Source: Protonemura montana (lineage: Eukaryota; Arthropoda; Insecta; Plecoptera; Nemouridae). Taken from it: a stretch of DNA of 64,000 bases. The position numbers were made by a program, and so were the translations under genes. The notes below the pieces were generated by a model that saw only the letters and a program-made list of their open reading frames with translations, had not been told where the DNA came from and made no database searches. Of the stretch, positions 1 through 11,000 are shown piece by piece. Each line of letters opens with the position of its first letter. Positions within the stretch are counted from its first letter, which is position 1. The stretch is taken from assembly GCA_947568835.1 (NCBI GenBank), contig OX387607.1:1736001-1800000 (forward strand), given 5' to 3'.

Positions 1-478
1 TTTGGCGACTGTACCACTCAGCGAGTCATTACTCGGAGAGTAATAATGTGGAGAAATAAATCATTAATACAAAATTAATAATAATAATACATCTATTGTT
101 AGTGAGAGGCTTACGGAGTGGATGTTTAAATTCCCCTACAGTGTCAAAGTCGTGATCTCAAATCGGCCATTATCTGGCAATACTCAATTGGCCGTACTAA
201 GGGCTTGGCTATAATATAATAGCTGGAGTCACATGAACGCTGAATGAGTGTTAAACAAAAACAGGTGGGTCCGCGCCACCTGTCGGCAAAGTCAGATAGC
301 ACATTTTGGACGTTCTGATGTTTGAATTAATATTTTCCTTGTGATGACGTATCTTGAGCTGATTGCAGCAAAGAAGCACCGGTATTCCTCACCTCCCTCC
401 CATGCTAGGTTACATAATAATATATACTCCCAGTCTTTAAGGGCAGGCTTCTCATATAACCTTATATCACTGCCCACC
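1..478. other. Presumed alkaline phosphatase intron; nothing else recognised
   Basis: This is AT-rich sequence downstream (on the minus strand) of phosphatase exon 2. I see no exon with phosphatase motifs and no repeat that recurs elsewhere in the window. Confidence 0.4.
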
Positions 479-1258
479 TTGACGCATGAGCGCTGTCCCT
501 CCGGCACCTCCCCGTCACACTCCCAGTCCCTGTGGTTGGTGTGAGCGTATGCTGCGCCAGGCGTGGCGTGAGTCACTCTCGTAGTGGTCACCACGCCGGT
601 GCCCTTGCCGGCCTGCTGGGCCCACGTCATTATGCCGTTCAACCGACGCCCGACGTCGTCCACAGAGCAAGACTTGACCCCGGCGCTAGCGTCAAGGCCA
701 AGCGTCCCGTAGTTGACCTTGACGCCAGTAAGCAAGGCGGTGGCCGTTGCTGCCGAGTCTGGAACCTGTCCATAACGGGAGACGGATTTGTTTGGTAAAC
801 TTTTCATTCTGATAGCGATGTAAATCGCACGTGCTATTTTGTGAAAAACATTCTTTTTCATATCCCTCCATTCTCCCTTAGCTCATTTCTGAAGAAACCT
901 GTCCGCTTTATGCATCCTTCAGAAATCCGTGCCCCTATCCAACTACCTGTTTGTCGGCATTGTACGTTTTGGCCAGCCCTACATGCGGAAACTTCTCGAA
1001 GCTCAGCGAGTTCTCCTCGCCGCTACCACCGCGTTGCTGGCCCTGGTAGATGCGCGCGGCGGTCAACGTAGCCACGCCCATCCCGTCCCCGACGAACAAG
1101 ATCACATTACGCGCCTGCGCAGTGTTGTGCTCCACGCAGAGTGTGCGCAGAAGTTGCTCCTTGCCATTGTCTAGCCAATAGGACGCGTCTTCTGCGCTCA
1201 AGACCACGGTGAAGGTCAGCGTCAAGGTTAATGTAGTCAGCAGTCTTGGAGTCGCCAT
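479..1258 (-). CDS. Alkaline phosphatase, 5' exons (partial, continues left of window)
   Basis: Secreted or membrane-anchored alkaline phosphatase, a metalloenzyme that removes phosphate from monoesters. Exon 1 is 947-1258 and exon 2 is about 479-765; both splice in phase 0 (donor after AAACAG, acceptor CAG before GTTCCAGAC). Exon 1 starts with a hydrophobic signal peptide (MATPRLLTTLTLTLTFTVVL), then the family's first metal-ligand motif NVILFVGDGMG. Exon 2 opens with VPDSAATAT, the active-site segment whose Ser is phosphorylated, followed by the VTHATPGAAYAH segment typical of the family. An in-frame upstream Met at 1324 would add 22 residues, but the Met at 1258 gives the better signal peptide. 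The exon 2 end near 479 is uncertain because a second possible donor lies about 12 bases further downstream. The remaining exons, with the other metal ligands and the C-terminus, are not in the window. Confidence 0.88.
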
Positions 1259-3381
1259 TTTTTTGCTAATAGAACGCGAATATCGAAGTGTCAGTGAATA
1301 TCTGGGTGAATATAGGGTGGCCATTTTTTGGGGACCGACCTACTTTCATGACGAGGATGTCAGGAAAAATGTGTGCACAAAACCCACAAAGTAGGATATG
1401 ATCTTATTACATAATGGCTGAAAATATGACAGAACTTTTCTAAAGCCACAGTTAATATAAAATAGGTGAAAACTGGATTTTCACAGGTATTTTAAACGCA
1501 AAGCAAAATCATTTGGGGCTAAATGTGTGTGGCCAGATTTTAATCAACTAGAATCTGCAAGGAGCAGAAGTCTTATTTCCTTGTACTTGTATAATCTATA
1601 ATTGATTGAAATAGTTAAGCAGAACAAGGTCCTTACCACTTATTGTAGAACTATTCAACAGGTGTCCAGTTCTCGCAGAACTAGTTCCTCAACTGGCAGG
1701 TGGCAGTGTTACACTCCATGTCACCTCCCATGCCCTAACACCGCACACGCATGTCTCACGTCCTTGGCACACAGACAGGCATTCGTCTCGCGAGTGTCTT
1801 TTTTTTTAGGTTGCTTCTGATCTCATAAGACAGAGTAACAATCAGTGGCGTGCGTGCGTGTTTTGTGGGCGATTTCCACTGCAAACTTCTGCAAGTTGCC
1901 TACTCGCTGAAGAACTTGCATGAAAACTGCCATGAGTTTAACTGCACTTTACTGGTTTGCTATTGTTATATTTGCTCTCTGCTTTAATGCTACAACTCAT
2001 AAAAAATCAATCTCTGGGTTCACTTTTTTTGTTTACATTTTTGTGAATTTTAACAATTTTGTATGAAAATTGGACACATAATTTGGGTTTTTTGGTTGTG
2101 GGTAAATGTTTTGACGTGTCCTAATGACTTATAATTTAGCTTTTAAACTACCAAGATATTATTTAATGTCAAGGTCGTCATTAATCGTCATGTCAATTTG
2201 AAAATCTCTTTTGATCCTGCTACAAAAATTTTTTTTTTTCAAATCTTATTGTGACAAGATTTTGGCTCAGTTTTAAATCGACCAGGGTTTTTCTTTCTAA
2301 ACGCAGCTCAAAAGTATCTCCTGAACTTTCCTGCGCCACTGCACCCAAATAATAAGTAATCTTTGTGCCAATCAAGCATGATCCGTAGCAAACAGACGAC
2401 AGGCAAACACTGCCTTACCTAACGCATCGCCATGTCAGCCTTTTATAAACCTAGCGTTATCTCTGGAGGGACTAACTTGAGTCTCAGCAAAGAACTTGTA
2501 AAAATTAACTCGGTGTTGACAGGCAGTAAACGGGCGCCTAAGAGTAGGTCGTTGGACAGAGGCCGCCGAGAATTCAAACGACACTTTTACTGCGTACTCA
2601 TTTGTTTATTTATTTGTGGATGACTATTTGTAAACAAAATTTAAAGCTAAGATTAGGAGAAGACTAAATTACTGTCATGAAAGCGTTTCATCATCAGCTC
2701 ACTTGATTAAAGCAACAACCGCGACAGGTGGAGATCGGGGTTTGAGTCCCTGGCCAGGCACTAATTTGTGAAAAACTATTGATGTTCCTAATACTAAAAT
2801 ACCTACTCGTCTCATTGCAAGTATTTGCAATTGAAATCAACTAGCAAAGCAAGTTTATTGGCATTGTACCTATTATTTGAAAAGAAATTTAACAATGTTG
2901 GGCTTAGAAATAATAGTTAATAAATTGCTGTACTAAAGTTAAATTGTACAAGAGTATTGGTTGGGTTAATACTTTATCATTAAAACTTTGTTTTTCTGAG
3001 CACATACAATGAGTTTCGATTATTATTAATTTATTATGAACTTTGTCTGTCATTTGGGGAAACAATTCTGTGATGACGGTACACTTTTGCTTTCAAAAGA
3101 CAAGTGAACGAAGTAAAAACAAGAAACGGTTATTTCTTAAAGACGATGCAAACTTGTGACTCTTGCAGACTTGAGTTACTCACCTAGGGCATGCAAGTCG
3201 GATTCTCTGGTGTTGCAACATGACAAAAGTGAGCTTTACTTATTTTTATTTACTGATTTTAAAGAAATACGGATCATTCTATGGCCAATCATGATTGATT
3301 CAAGAACGGAAACTTGATAAACAAGGTCATGATAAATTGTGTGAAGAATTGAAAAGAATTGTGTGATTTCTGTCTGCTCAG
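1259..3381. other. Intergenic spacer between divergent phosphatase and GR-A
   Basis: About 2.1 kb separates the minus-strand phosphatase from the plus-strand gustatory receptor, so both genes' promoters probably lie here. No TATA box or other core element could be assigned with confidence. The only recognisable insertion is the tRNA-containing fragment near 2700-2840. Confidence 0.5.
2698..2842 (+). mobile_element. tRNA-containing foldback element, right-arm fragment
   Basis: The fragment contains a degenerate tRNA body, with ACAGGTGGAGATCGGGGTTTGAGTCC corresponding to the anticodon-arm to box B stretch. It is followed by the family's arm sequence, including TTGCAAGTATTTGCAATT. It matches the right halves of the longer copies at 36.1, 36.7 and 46.2 kb but lacks the left arm. 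Confidence 0.55.
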
Positions 3382-6300
3382 ATGTCGAATTCATTGTCTC
3401 GCAGCACAGAGTCAAGTGCTCAGAAATGTGGTGCAAGGATTCCAAGTGCTTTCTTGGAGGTAGTGAGGTTGTTGGCAGGCGTGCCGATCCGCAAGAACTC
3501 TTCAGGTAATCGTCAATAACACTTGGAGTTCAAGACTGAAATACTTCAATTTCCTATTCGCACCTGGTTTGTGTGCATATTCTGACTCGTCGCTGCGCTA
3601 ATCGTTTTAACTTACACTTGAAGTCAAGGGATTAGAGTTTTCTCTCAGGCTTTAAGTCTAAGAGTTCGTCTTCAGCAGCTAAATTTGTTTCGTTGCATCT
3701 TCAGGCTGGCAGTTCAGTGTCTTCTCCTGGCAGTTCGTTCTCTGTGTCTTCATCTACGTGGTCATGGTACCGGTGCATTGGTCGGTGCTCAATGACGCGT
3801 ACAAGTTGTGCGTAACATAACCTCACATTCAGTTTGACAGCTGAATTCTCACCGCCCTCTTGCTAAAAACAGTATAATTACACGATCGTGGCTAGTGAGA
3901 CGAACACTACAAAAAAAAACATTTTGTTTTTCTTGGTTTCTTCTCTTCTGTCAAAATGGCCTGGCCGAATTTAGGATCAGATTTGCGAGGTCATTTGAAA
4001 CTGCCAAAGTTTTTTGGAGAAGTTTGTTTAAGTAAGTTTCTTATGGAAGAGCGTAATGAGCGCAGTGAAAACCCGGTGAAATAGTTGCTTCAATTTATTT
4101 TTCTCAGCTTAGATTTCATGCGATTTCAGGAAATTTAGGAGCCTGCGTTCCACAAACTCTTAACGGGAGAGCAAATACAGACACAATGTTGGATTGCAAT
4201 TCAATGCACATTCTTCTAATTTACCAAAAGAAGCAAAAGAGTGTAGATTTTTCTGAAGCAAACTAAAAAAATTAAAATAAACTGCGCTCATCTACGATGC
4301 AACGTAAATTGCCTGATTTTATATGATAACATAACCTAGGACCGCTTTTGTTTTTTCACCCAGATTCCAGGCTGTAGAGGAGGACTCGACCGATTATTTA
4401 AACCATCAGATATTTTTTGAGTTGTTCATCACCCTGATGATCCCCAGCGTAATCATTCCGTTCACCACTTGGCTGGAATCATCTAGCATCGCCGCATACT
4501 TCAACCGATGCAACGCGTTTCTGGTAGGATTCCTATAAAGCTTGTTGTATTGTGGTTTGCCTTACCTATCTTGAATGGCGTGGGGATCACTGCTCGGCTT
4601 CTGGTGGCCGGCTATCTTGGTGGACCACCACGCCCTCTTCATATAGGTTGTGCAATGTCTTTACCCCGAAAAAACTCTTTGATCATTTTCCGTAATTTAC
4701 CTAACCTGTCCAAGAAACTGAGATACTAAAACTACAGTGAACTGCATGAAACGCAGTTAAACATCTATCACATCCATGCTGTTTTTATTGTCAATTTTAA
4801 CTTGCCAAAAAATTATTTTCCTAGCAGGAAAGCAGAAGAGTTTTTCAAAAGGTTTCTCATATCCAATATTTTGCAATACCTCCCAAGTTACTGTCCCAAT
4901 GACCTCCTTCTCCCTATATGCCACCACCGTCTTTCCAGGACATGTTTGCCACCACCACCGGTCGGCGCCTCCAGTTCACGCTGAAGACCAAACTACTTCT
5001 GTCTTACGGGGCGTTCAACATCGTCAGCCAGAACATTATAGTTCAGGCTGCGCCACCATACCTGGACTTCTGGAAAACGTCTGTGTGCGCCATCAACATG
5101 GTGTCCCTGTGCACCAATCTGTCATATGGGGTTTGTCTTACGGACTGTCTGAGCCAAGCAGGTGAAGCCATCACGTGCTGCTTGGAGGTAGGTTGCTTTA
5201 CAAAGATTCCCAGTACTAGGATGGAATATTATTTAAATTGCAAACGCTTGCAAAGCACGGGGTATTTTATTATTAGCAACACTATAACCGTCTCAAAAAT
5301 GGATGCCCAAACGGGGACATTTGCCCGTTTTGGCATCAACTTTTGAGACGGTTATAGTGCTGATAATAATAAAATACCCTGTACTCTATGCTTGTGCTTG
5401 TTCTTATTGATATGTCAATTGTAGCTAGACTCTAACCTCGTCTGTGGGTTCTGGTTGAAAACGCACTATCGAGGCTACATCTTGCTGTACTTTGTCCATA
5501 TGTGTCCATATAAATAAGACAGAGCCAGCAAATGCACCGTCCCTATAAAGGCTTCTCAAGACTGTCCCCGATTTTCCTCCAGCACGAGCTGCAAGCGGAG
5601 AGTTGCGACGCCAAGAATATCATCCGTTACAAGCAACTCTGGCTCGAGCTGAGCCACCTGACAACCGACTCATCGTCACACGTCTGCCGGACTGTCAGCA
5701 TTCCACTTATGATCACTATGTTCGCTGCCACCATCTCGATGTACGGCCTATTCGCGAGTCTGCGTGAACCCTACTTCGCCGCGTTCTACGTCGTGTGCGT
5801 CTTTCTCTGCACGACTCCGTTGTTTCTTGTTTGCAACAATGCGTACGCAACAATGGCCAAGGTAACATTGATATAATGTGTAGAAAAGGGGGTTGCAATC
5901 TTCCCTAAATATTTCTTGTCCCTGTTTTCCGACCCAAAGAATAGGTAATTCTCCGAATATATTTTGCCATTTGGCATCAATTTTTGAGACGGTTATAGTT
6001 TTGATAATAATAAAAAAAACGCTCATTGCAAGCGTTTGCAATTTAAATAAGATTTCATCCTAATATTTTGCCATTGTTTGTATCAGTTGTTGAACATCTA
6101 AAACTCGTATCGTTGCATGAAGTGTAAATTGAAAGAATCGACTGTATTTAAAAAAAAAAAGAAGTTCTTATATGTCCGAAATTATTATGGCCCTCTAGCA
6201 AACATATTTCCAAGCGAGATAGCATTTTTTCTTCTCAGTTTCTTCACAGGTCTGAGTACGACTGTCACTTGTTTCAGGTACGCGACCCAACAATGAAGAT

Positions 6301-6809
6301 ACTTACCACTGTGCGTCGATCGCAAGTGAACTCTTCGTCTTGGCAGGCGGTGAGATTGATCTATCCGTGACGTCGTCTACATAGTTTGGTGTTTTAGCTT
6401 TAGTAGGTACACTTATCTTGTCATGTAATGTTCGGTTTAACTCTAATAATATCATCTAGGTACGCTCATTTCTGGAGACGATCGATGAGTCGCCGCCAGT
6501 CGTCAGTCTAGGAGGTTACGCGGTCATCAACAGAAAGCTCCTCCATTCCGTGAGTTTGTTGTTGTTGTTTTAAAATTGGTAAGGGTTGCGATTAACTGTC
6601 AGAATAGTTGGTTTTCCAAGCAAACGAGTTGACTCTGATAATGTTGATAGCTTGCTTTCAAAGCTTAACTCTTTCAACAGGCGGGTACCACTATTTCTAC
6701 CTACCTGGTGGTCATCCTTCAGTTCCGCATGAGTCTTCAAGCGAATGCCGAGACGACTGGCAATGGAACGTTTGACATGGAAACAACAGAAAAACAGTTG
6801 CTAGCATGA
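3382..6809 (+). CDS. Gustatory receptor GR-A, 8 exons, 401 aa
   Basis: Insect-type seven-transmembrane gustatory receptor, expected in the dendrite membrane of chemosensory neurons. Exons are 3382-3505, 3705-3807, 4364-4523, 4939-5187, 5583-5861, 6280-ish (6278)-6349, 6460-6549 and 6681-6809. All junctions are GT-AG and the phases (1, 2, then 0) close to a 401-codon frame ending in TGA. Hydrophobic segments run along the whole length. The last exon carries the family's TM7 signature TYLVVILQF (T-Y-hydrophobics-Q-F), preceded by GGYAVINRKLL. The GGYA-NR and ELSHLT-type segments recall the insect carbon dioxide receptor group (Gr21a/Gr63a), but that is from memory and tentative. An acceptor-like CTGCTCAG abuts the ATG, so a 5' UTR intron or an extra upstream coding exon is possible. 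It is the tandem paralogue of GR-B. Confidence 0.87.
5215..5388. mobile_element. Foldback element, short form without tRNA, in GR-A intron 4
   Basis: Near-perfect palindrome of about 170 bp. The left arm runs from GCAAACGCTTGCAA through ACTATAACCGTCTCAAAAAT, and the right arm is its inverse with GAGACGGTTATAGTG and TAATAATAAAATACCC. The arms meet at about 5315-5325. This copy has lost the central tRNA-like part present in longer members. Confidence 0.75.
5965..6065. mobile_element. Foldback element, right arm only, in GR-A intron 5
   Basis: It contains the arm sequence from GGCATCAATTTTTGAGACGG through TTGCAAGCGTTTGCAATTTA, matching the right arms at 46.3-46.4 kb and 5.33-5.38 kb. No left arm is present. 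Confidence 0.65.
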
Positions 6810-8089
6810 TTTTGATAACGTCCGACTATCATTTTCTTGTTTTATAATATTTCTGAAAGTAAATTAACCAATCGATATCTTAGATTTTAATAGTGAGCTT
6901 TGAAGTGTTTATAACTAGAGCTTTGGGAACGTAATATTCGTTACGCAATATTTTTACATGAAAGCATTTCCTTTTGTTGTGTATTTCTTTATTTGGAAAG
7001 AGAAACCGCTCATGCCTTTTTCGGTCTTTTCGGATCACCAAAAACTCTTCAAAATCCGTACTGTATCGTACATGATATTTATAGCCATTACCTAACCAAG
7101 TGACTGGGTTTTAGACAAAAATTTTAATATTTTCGGAAATCTTCGGGAATCTTGACTGAAACAAAACATCCAGTCGATTGTTTTAAAAACGTTGCAGATC
7201 TAAGTTTAAATATTTCTAATATTTTCTAGAAATTTCATTCAAATCAGTCCAACCGTTTGGCCAGTAGAAAGCAAATAAGCACTGATAAATAACATGTTTG
7301 TTTTATTCCTCGTAGATCTCGCTTTGCTAGCTTCGCTCTTCAAATAAGTCAGTGTTGCCAGCCAAACAGTAATTAAAAACCGTTATTCATGTTTCAATTT
7401 TCCGTGGTTTGGCCTGTAATACACATTTTCAATTATCATAATTGAAGCTACGTGAGCGACAAATTAGGTGGAAAATACATGACATATATCCAGCCAATAA
7501 GTTCGAATTGTTTCACTTTGTAAATGTTTGTTCGTTGTTTTTCGAACTTTTTATACGTTTTCTTGTGTTGACTCTAAAAATTGGTTCACGTTATGAATAA
7601 CCCAGTTTACACAGTTTATACAGTTGGTAGACATTGTTGCCCGACTCATTAAACATGTAGGGGCTGGGATAGCTCTATAGAAAACAAAAAGTAAGTCACA
7701 AGAACTTTCTTTTTGTTTACACATCAAGGGTGCGAGGGTGTTTGTCGATCGATTGCTCGAGAAAATTCCCAAACAAAGGCCGTCTCTTGAAACAACTAAC
7801 ACAGTTAAACGAATCGAAAATATGTGGGCAACAATTCCTAGAAAGTGTTTCACGTTCAAAGAATTAATCGGTATTCGGGTTGGGTTATTAAAAGTTAGTC
7901 TGCGTTCACATGAAGTCAACTTCACGACAGTCTGAAGTTTCAAATTTCACTTTACAACAAACTTCATGGCACGTGAGACGACCACGATTACAGTAAGTAT
8001 CGGTAATAAGTCAGAAACTGAGTGCAAGCTTAAACTGCTTCAATTTTGAGCGTTAAATTTAGCTTTGAATGTATGTTCTTGTATTTCAG
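6810..8089. other. Spacer between GR-A and GR-B; no gene recognised
   Basis: About 1.3 kb of AT-rich sequence. Short open frames on both strands show no family motif. The GR-B promoter should lie here, but no element could be assigned. Confidence 0.5.
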
Positions 8090-11000
8090 ATGGCGAGGGC
8101 GTTTCACAGCAACGATGAGTCGAGAGCGCTGAAGTGGCGTGCAAGAATTCCTTATGCATCTTTGTTGGAGATCGTCAAGTTGTTGGTTAGTGTGCCAATC
8201 CGTCTGACACCTTCAGGTAAAAGTTTTGGGATTCATAATAATGAGATTATAAGATTTTGTACAATTTTCTTATTGTATGCTATTTTTCATGCATTTCTTC
8301 ACCTTTCTGCCACTAGATTCAAGGGAACTTGGAATTAAATCACTAAAAGTTGCAAGTACAAGCTATTTAAGTTTGCCTTCTTACTAAAATTATCTGCAAG
8401 TCCTCGATATTCTCACCTATCAACCACAGCCAACAAAAAGTTTGCCTAAAGAATGCACGTTTTGTTAAAAATGCGATATCTTAGGTTGGCGATTCAGTGT
8501 CCTCTCCTGGCAGTTCTTTGGCTGCGTCCTCGTCTACGTGGCCATGGTACCGATTTACTGGGTGGTCATCACTGACGTCTACCCACTGTAAGTTCAGGGG
8601 CGTAACGTTTACCCAATCACAACGTAATTCGTATTTGTCGCAGTCTAGTTGCTAAGTAGATTAGCATTAGCAGGAAAGTGGCAAGTCTGGAATTGAAAAT
8701 GATAAAATTAATGTTCATAGTTTTCTAACACACTTAATTGTTTTACTTGCAGCTTGCACAATTTTAATAACATTTCTCAAGAAAACATAACAGCTGTACC
8801 CATAGCCTGACGTCGCAAAAACTTTCTCTAGAAGAAAAAGCGTTCAGGATGATCATGCAATACAAACAAATTCTTCATGCTGGTACTTCAACTGTGCTAA
8901 TGCTCACAATTCTGTGTCGCTCTTTTTTTCTTCTCAGATTCCAGGCACCCGCAGATGACCCCGCCAAATACTTCAACCAGCAGATCTACTACGAGCTGTT
9001 CGCCACCCTGATGGTTCCCTACATGATCACACCACTCACCACTTGGCTAGACGCCCCCAGAATCGCAGCTTATCTCAATCGATACAGCGCGTTCCTCGTA
9101 AGCTAAATGATTGCCGCTTTGTTATGCGTCTATTCTACGTTTGGTCAATTCCTCCAGCTGCAGAAATTCAAACACTTTCACGCGACGAGTTGCCCCACAT
9201 TCGGCGCCAAGCTAAAGCGTCGCCTCTTTTTTTCAGGACATGCATGAAAAGACAGCCAGAAAACAACTGCGATTCAAGCTGAAAACTAAACTGCTGGTCA
9301 CATTTTCCGGGGTCGGCATCGTTTGCCAGAGCATTGCTGTGCAGATAGTGCCTCCATACCTGGACATGTGGAAGACACCCGCGTGCTCGATCAACCTTAT
9401 CGCGCTCTGTGCCTACCTGTGGTATTGGATTTGTCTTACAGATTGTCTCAGCCAGGCTGGCGAGTACATCGCGAGGGAACTGAAGGTGAGTACGTTGGAT
9501 GCATTCTTTGCATTGTTAAACGGTGGAAAAAATATGTTGCTGAACCGAAGACCAAAGTAGGGGAGGAGGAGTCTAGTTGTCTTAAAATCTACCAATGTGT
9601 GCATATCTTCTAGAAAAATAAAGTTATTCCTTATGTTATATTTTTTTATTGATTAATACACATTCGGTTAAAATGTGAATTTTTTTACAATTTATTGGAT
9701 CATCAGTTTAATTTCTATGTCTCTTAGTTGACCTAAAAATGTTTGAGACTTTTAACCCCACGTGTGGGTCTAGTTGTCTCAGACACTGATGCTAGTTGTC
9801 TCAGACACTGATGCTAGTTGTCTCAGACACTGAGGCTAGTTGTCTCAGACACTGAGGCTAGTTGTCTCAGACACTGATGCTAGTTGTCTCAGACACTGAT
9901 GCTAGTTGTCTCAGACACTGATGCTAGTTGTCTCAGACACTGATGCTAGTTGTCTCAGACACTGAGGCTAGTTGTCTCAGACACTGAGGCTAGTTGTCTC
10001 AGACACTGAGGCTAGTTGTCTCAGACACTGATGCTAGTTGTCTCAGACACTGATGCTAGTTGTCTCAGACACTGATGCTAGTTGTCTCAGACACTGATGC
10101 TAGTTGTCTCAGACACTGATGCTAGTTGTCTCAGACACTGAAGCTAGTTGTCTCAGACACTGATGCTAGTTGTCTCAGACACTGAGGCTAGTTGTCTCAG
10201 ACACTGATGCTAGTTGTCTCAGACACTGAGGCTAGTTGTCTCAGACACTGATGCTAGTTGTCTCACACACTGATGCTAGTTGTCTCAGACACTGAGGCTA
10301 GTTGTCTCACACACTGAGGCTAGTTGTCTCAGACACTGAAGCTAGTTGTCTCAGACACTGAGGCTAGTTGTCTCAGACACTGAGGCTAGTTGTCTCAGAC
10401 ACTGAGGCTAGTTGTCTCAGACACTGAAGCTAGTTGTCTCAGACACTGATGCTAGTTGTCTCAGACACTGAGGCTAGTTGTCTCAGACACTGATGCTAGT
10501 TGTCTCACACACTGAGGCTAGTTGTCTCAGACACTGATGCTAGTTGTCTCAGACACTGAGGCTAGTTGTCTCAGACACTGATGCTAGTTGTCTCACAAAC
10601 TGAGGCTAGTTGTCTCAGACACTGAGGCTAGTTGTCTCAGATACTGATGCTAGTTGTCTCAGACACTGATGCTAGTTGTCTCAGACACTGAGGCTAGTTG
10701 TCTCAGACACTGATGCTAGTTGTCTCAGACACTGAGGCTAGTTGTCTCAGACACTGATGCTAGTTGTCTCAGACACTGAAGCTAGTTGTCTCAGACACTG
10801 ATGCTAGTTGTCTCAGACACTGAAGCTAGTTGTCTCAGACACTGATGCTAGTTGTCTCAGACACTGATGCTAGTTGTCTCAGACACTGAGGCTAGTTGTC
10901 TCAGACACTGAGGCTAGTTGTCTCAGACACTGAAGCTAGTTGTCTCAGACACTGAGGCTAGTTGTCTCAGACACTGATGCTAGTTGTCTCACACACTGAA

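Noticed and set aside
532..1174. Plus-strand open frames at the left end
   Set aside because: They are antisense shadows of the alkaline phosphatase exons.
7551..7943. 130-codon minus-strand frame between the two gustatory receptors
   Set aside because: No recognisable domain, an overlapping plus-strand frame of similar quality, and AT-rich codon content; no splice structure seen.
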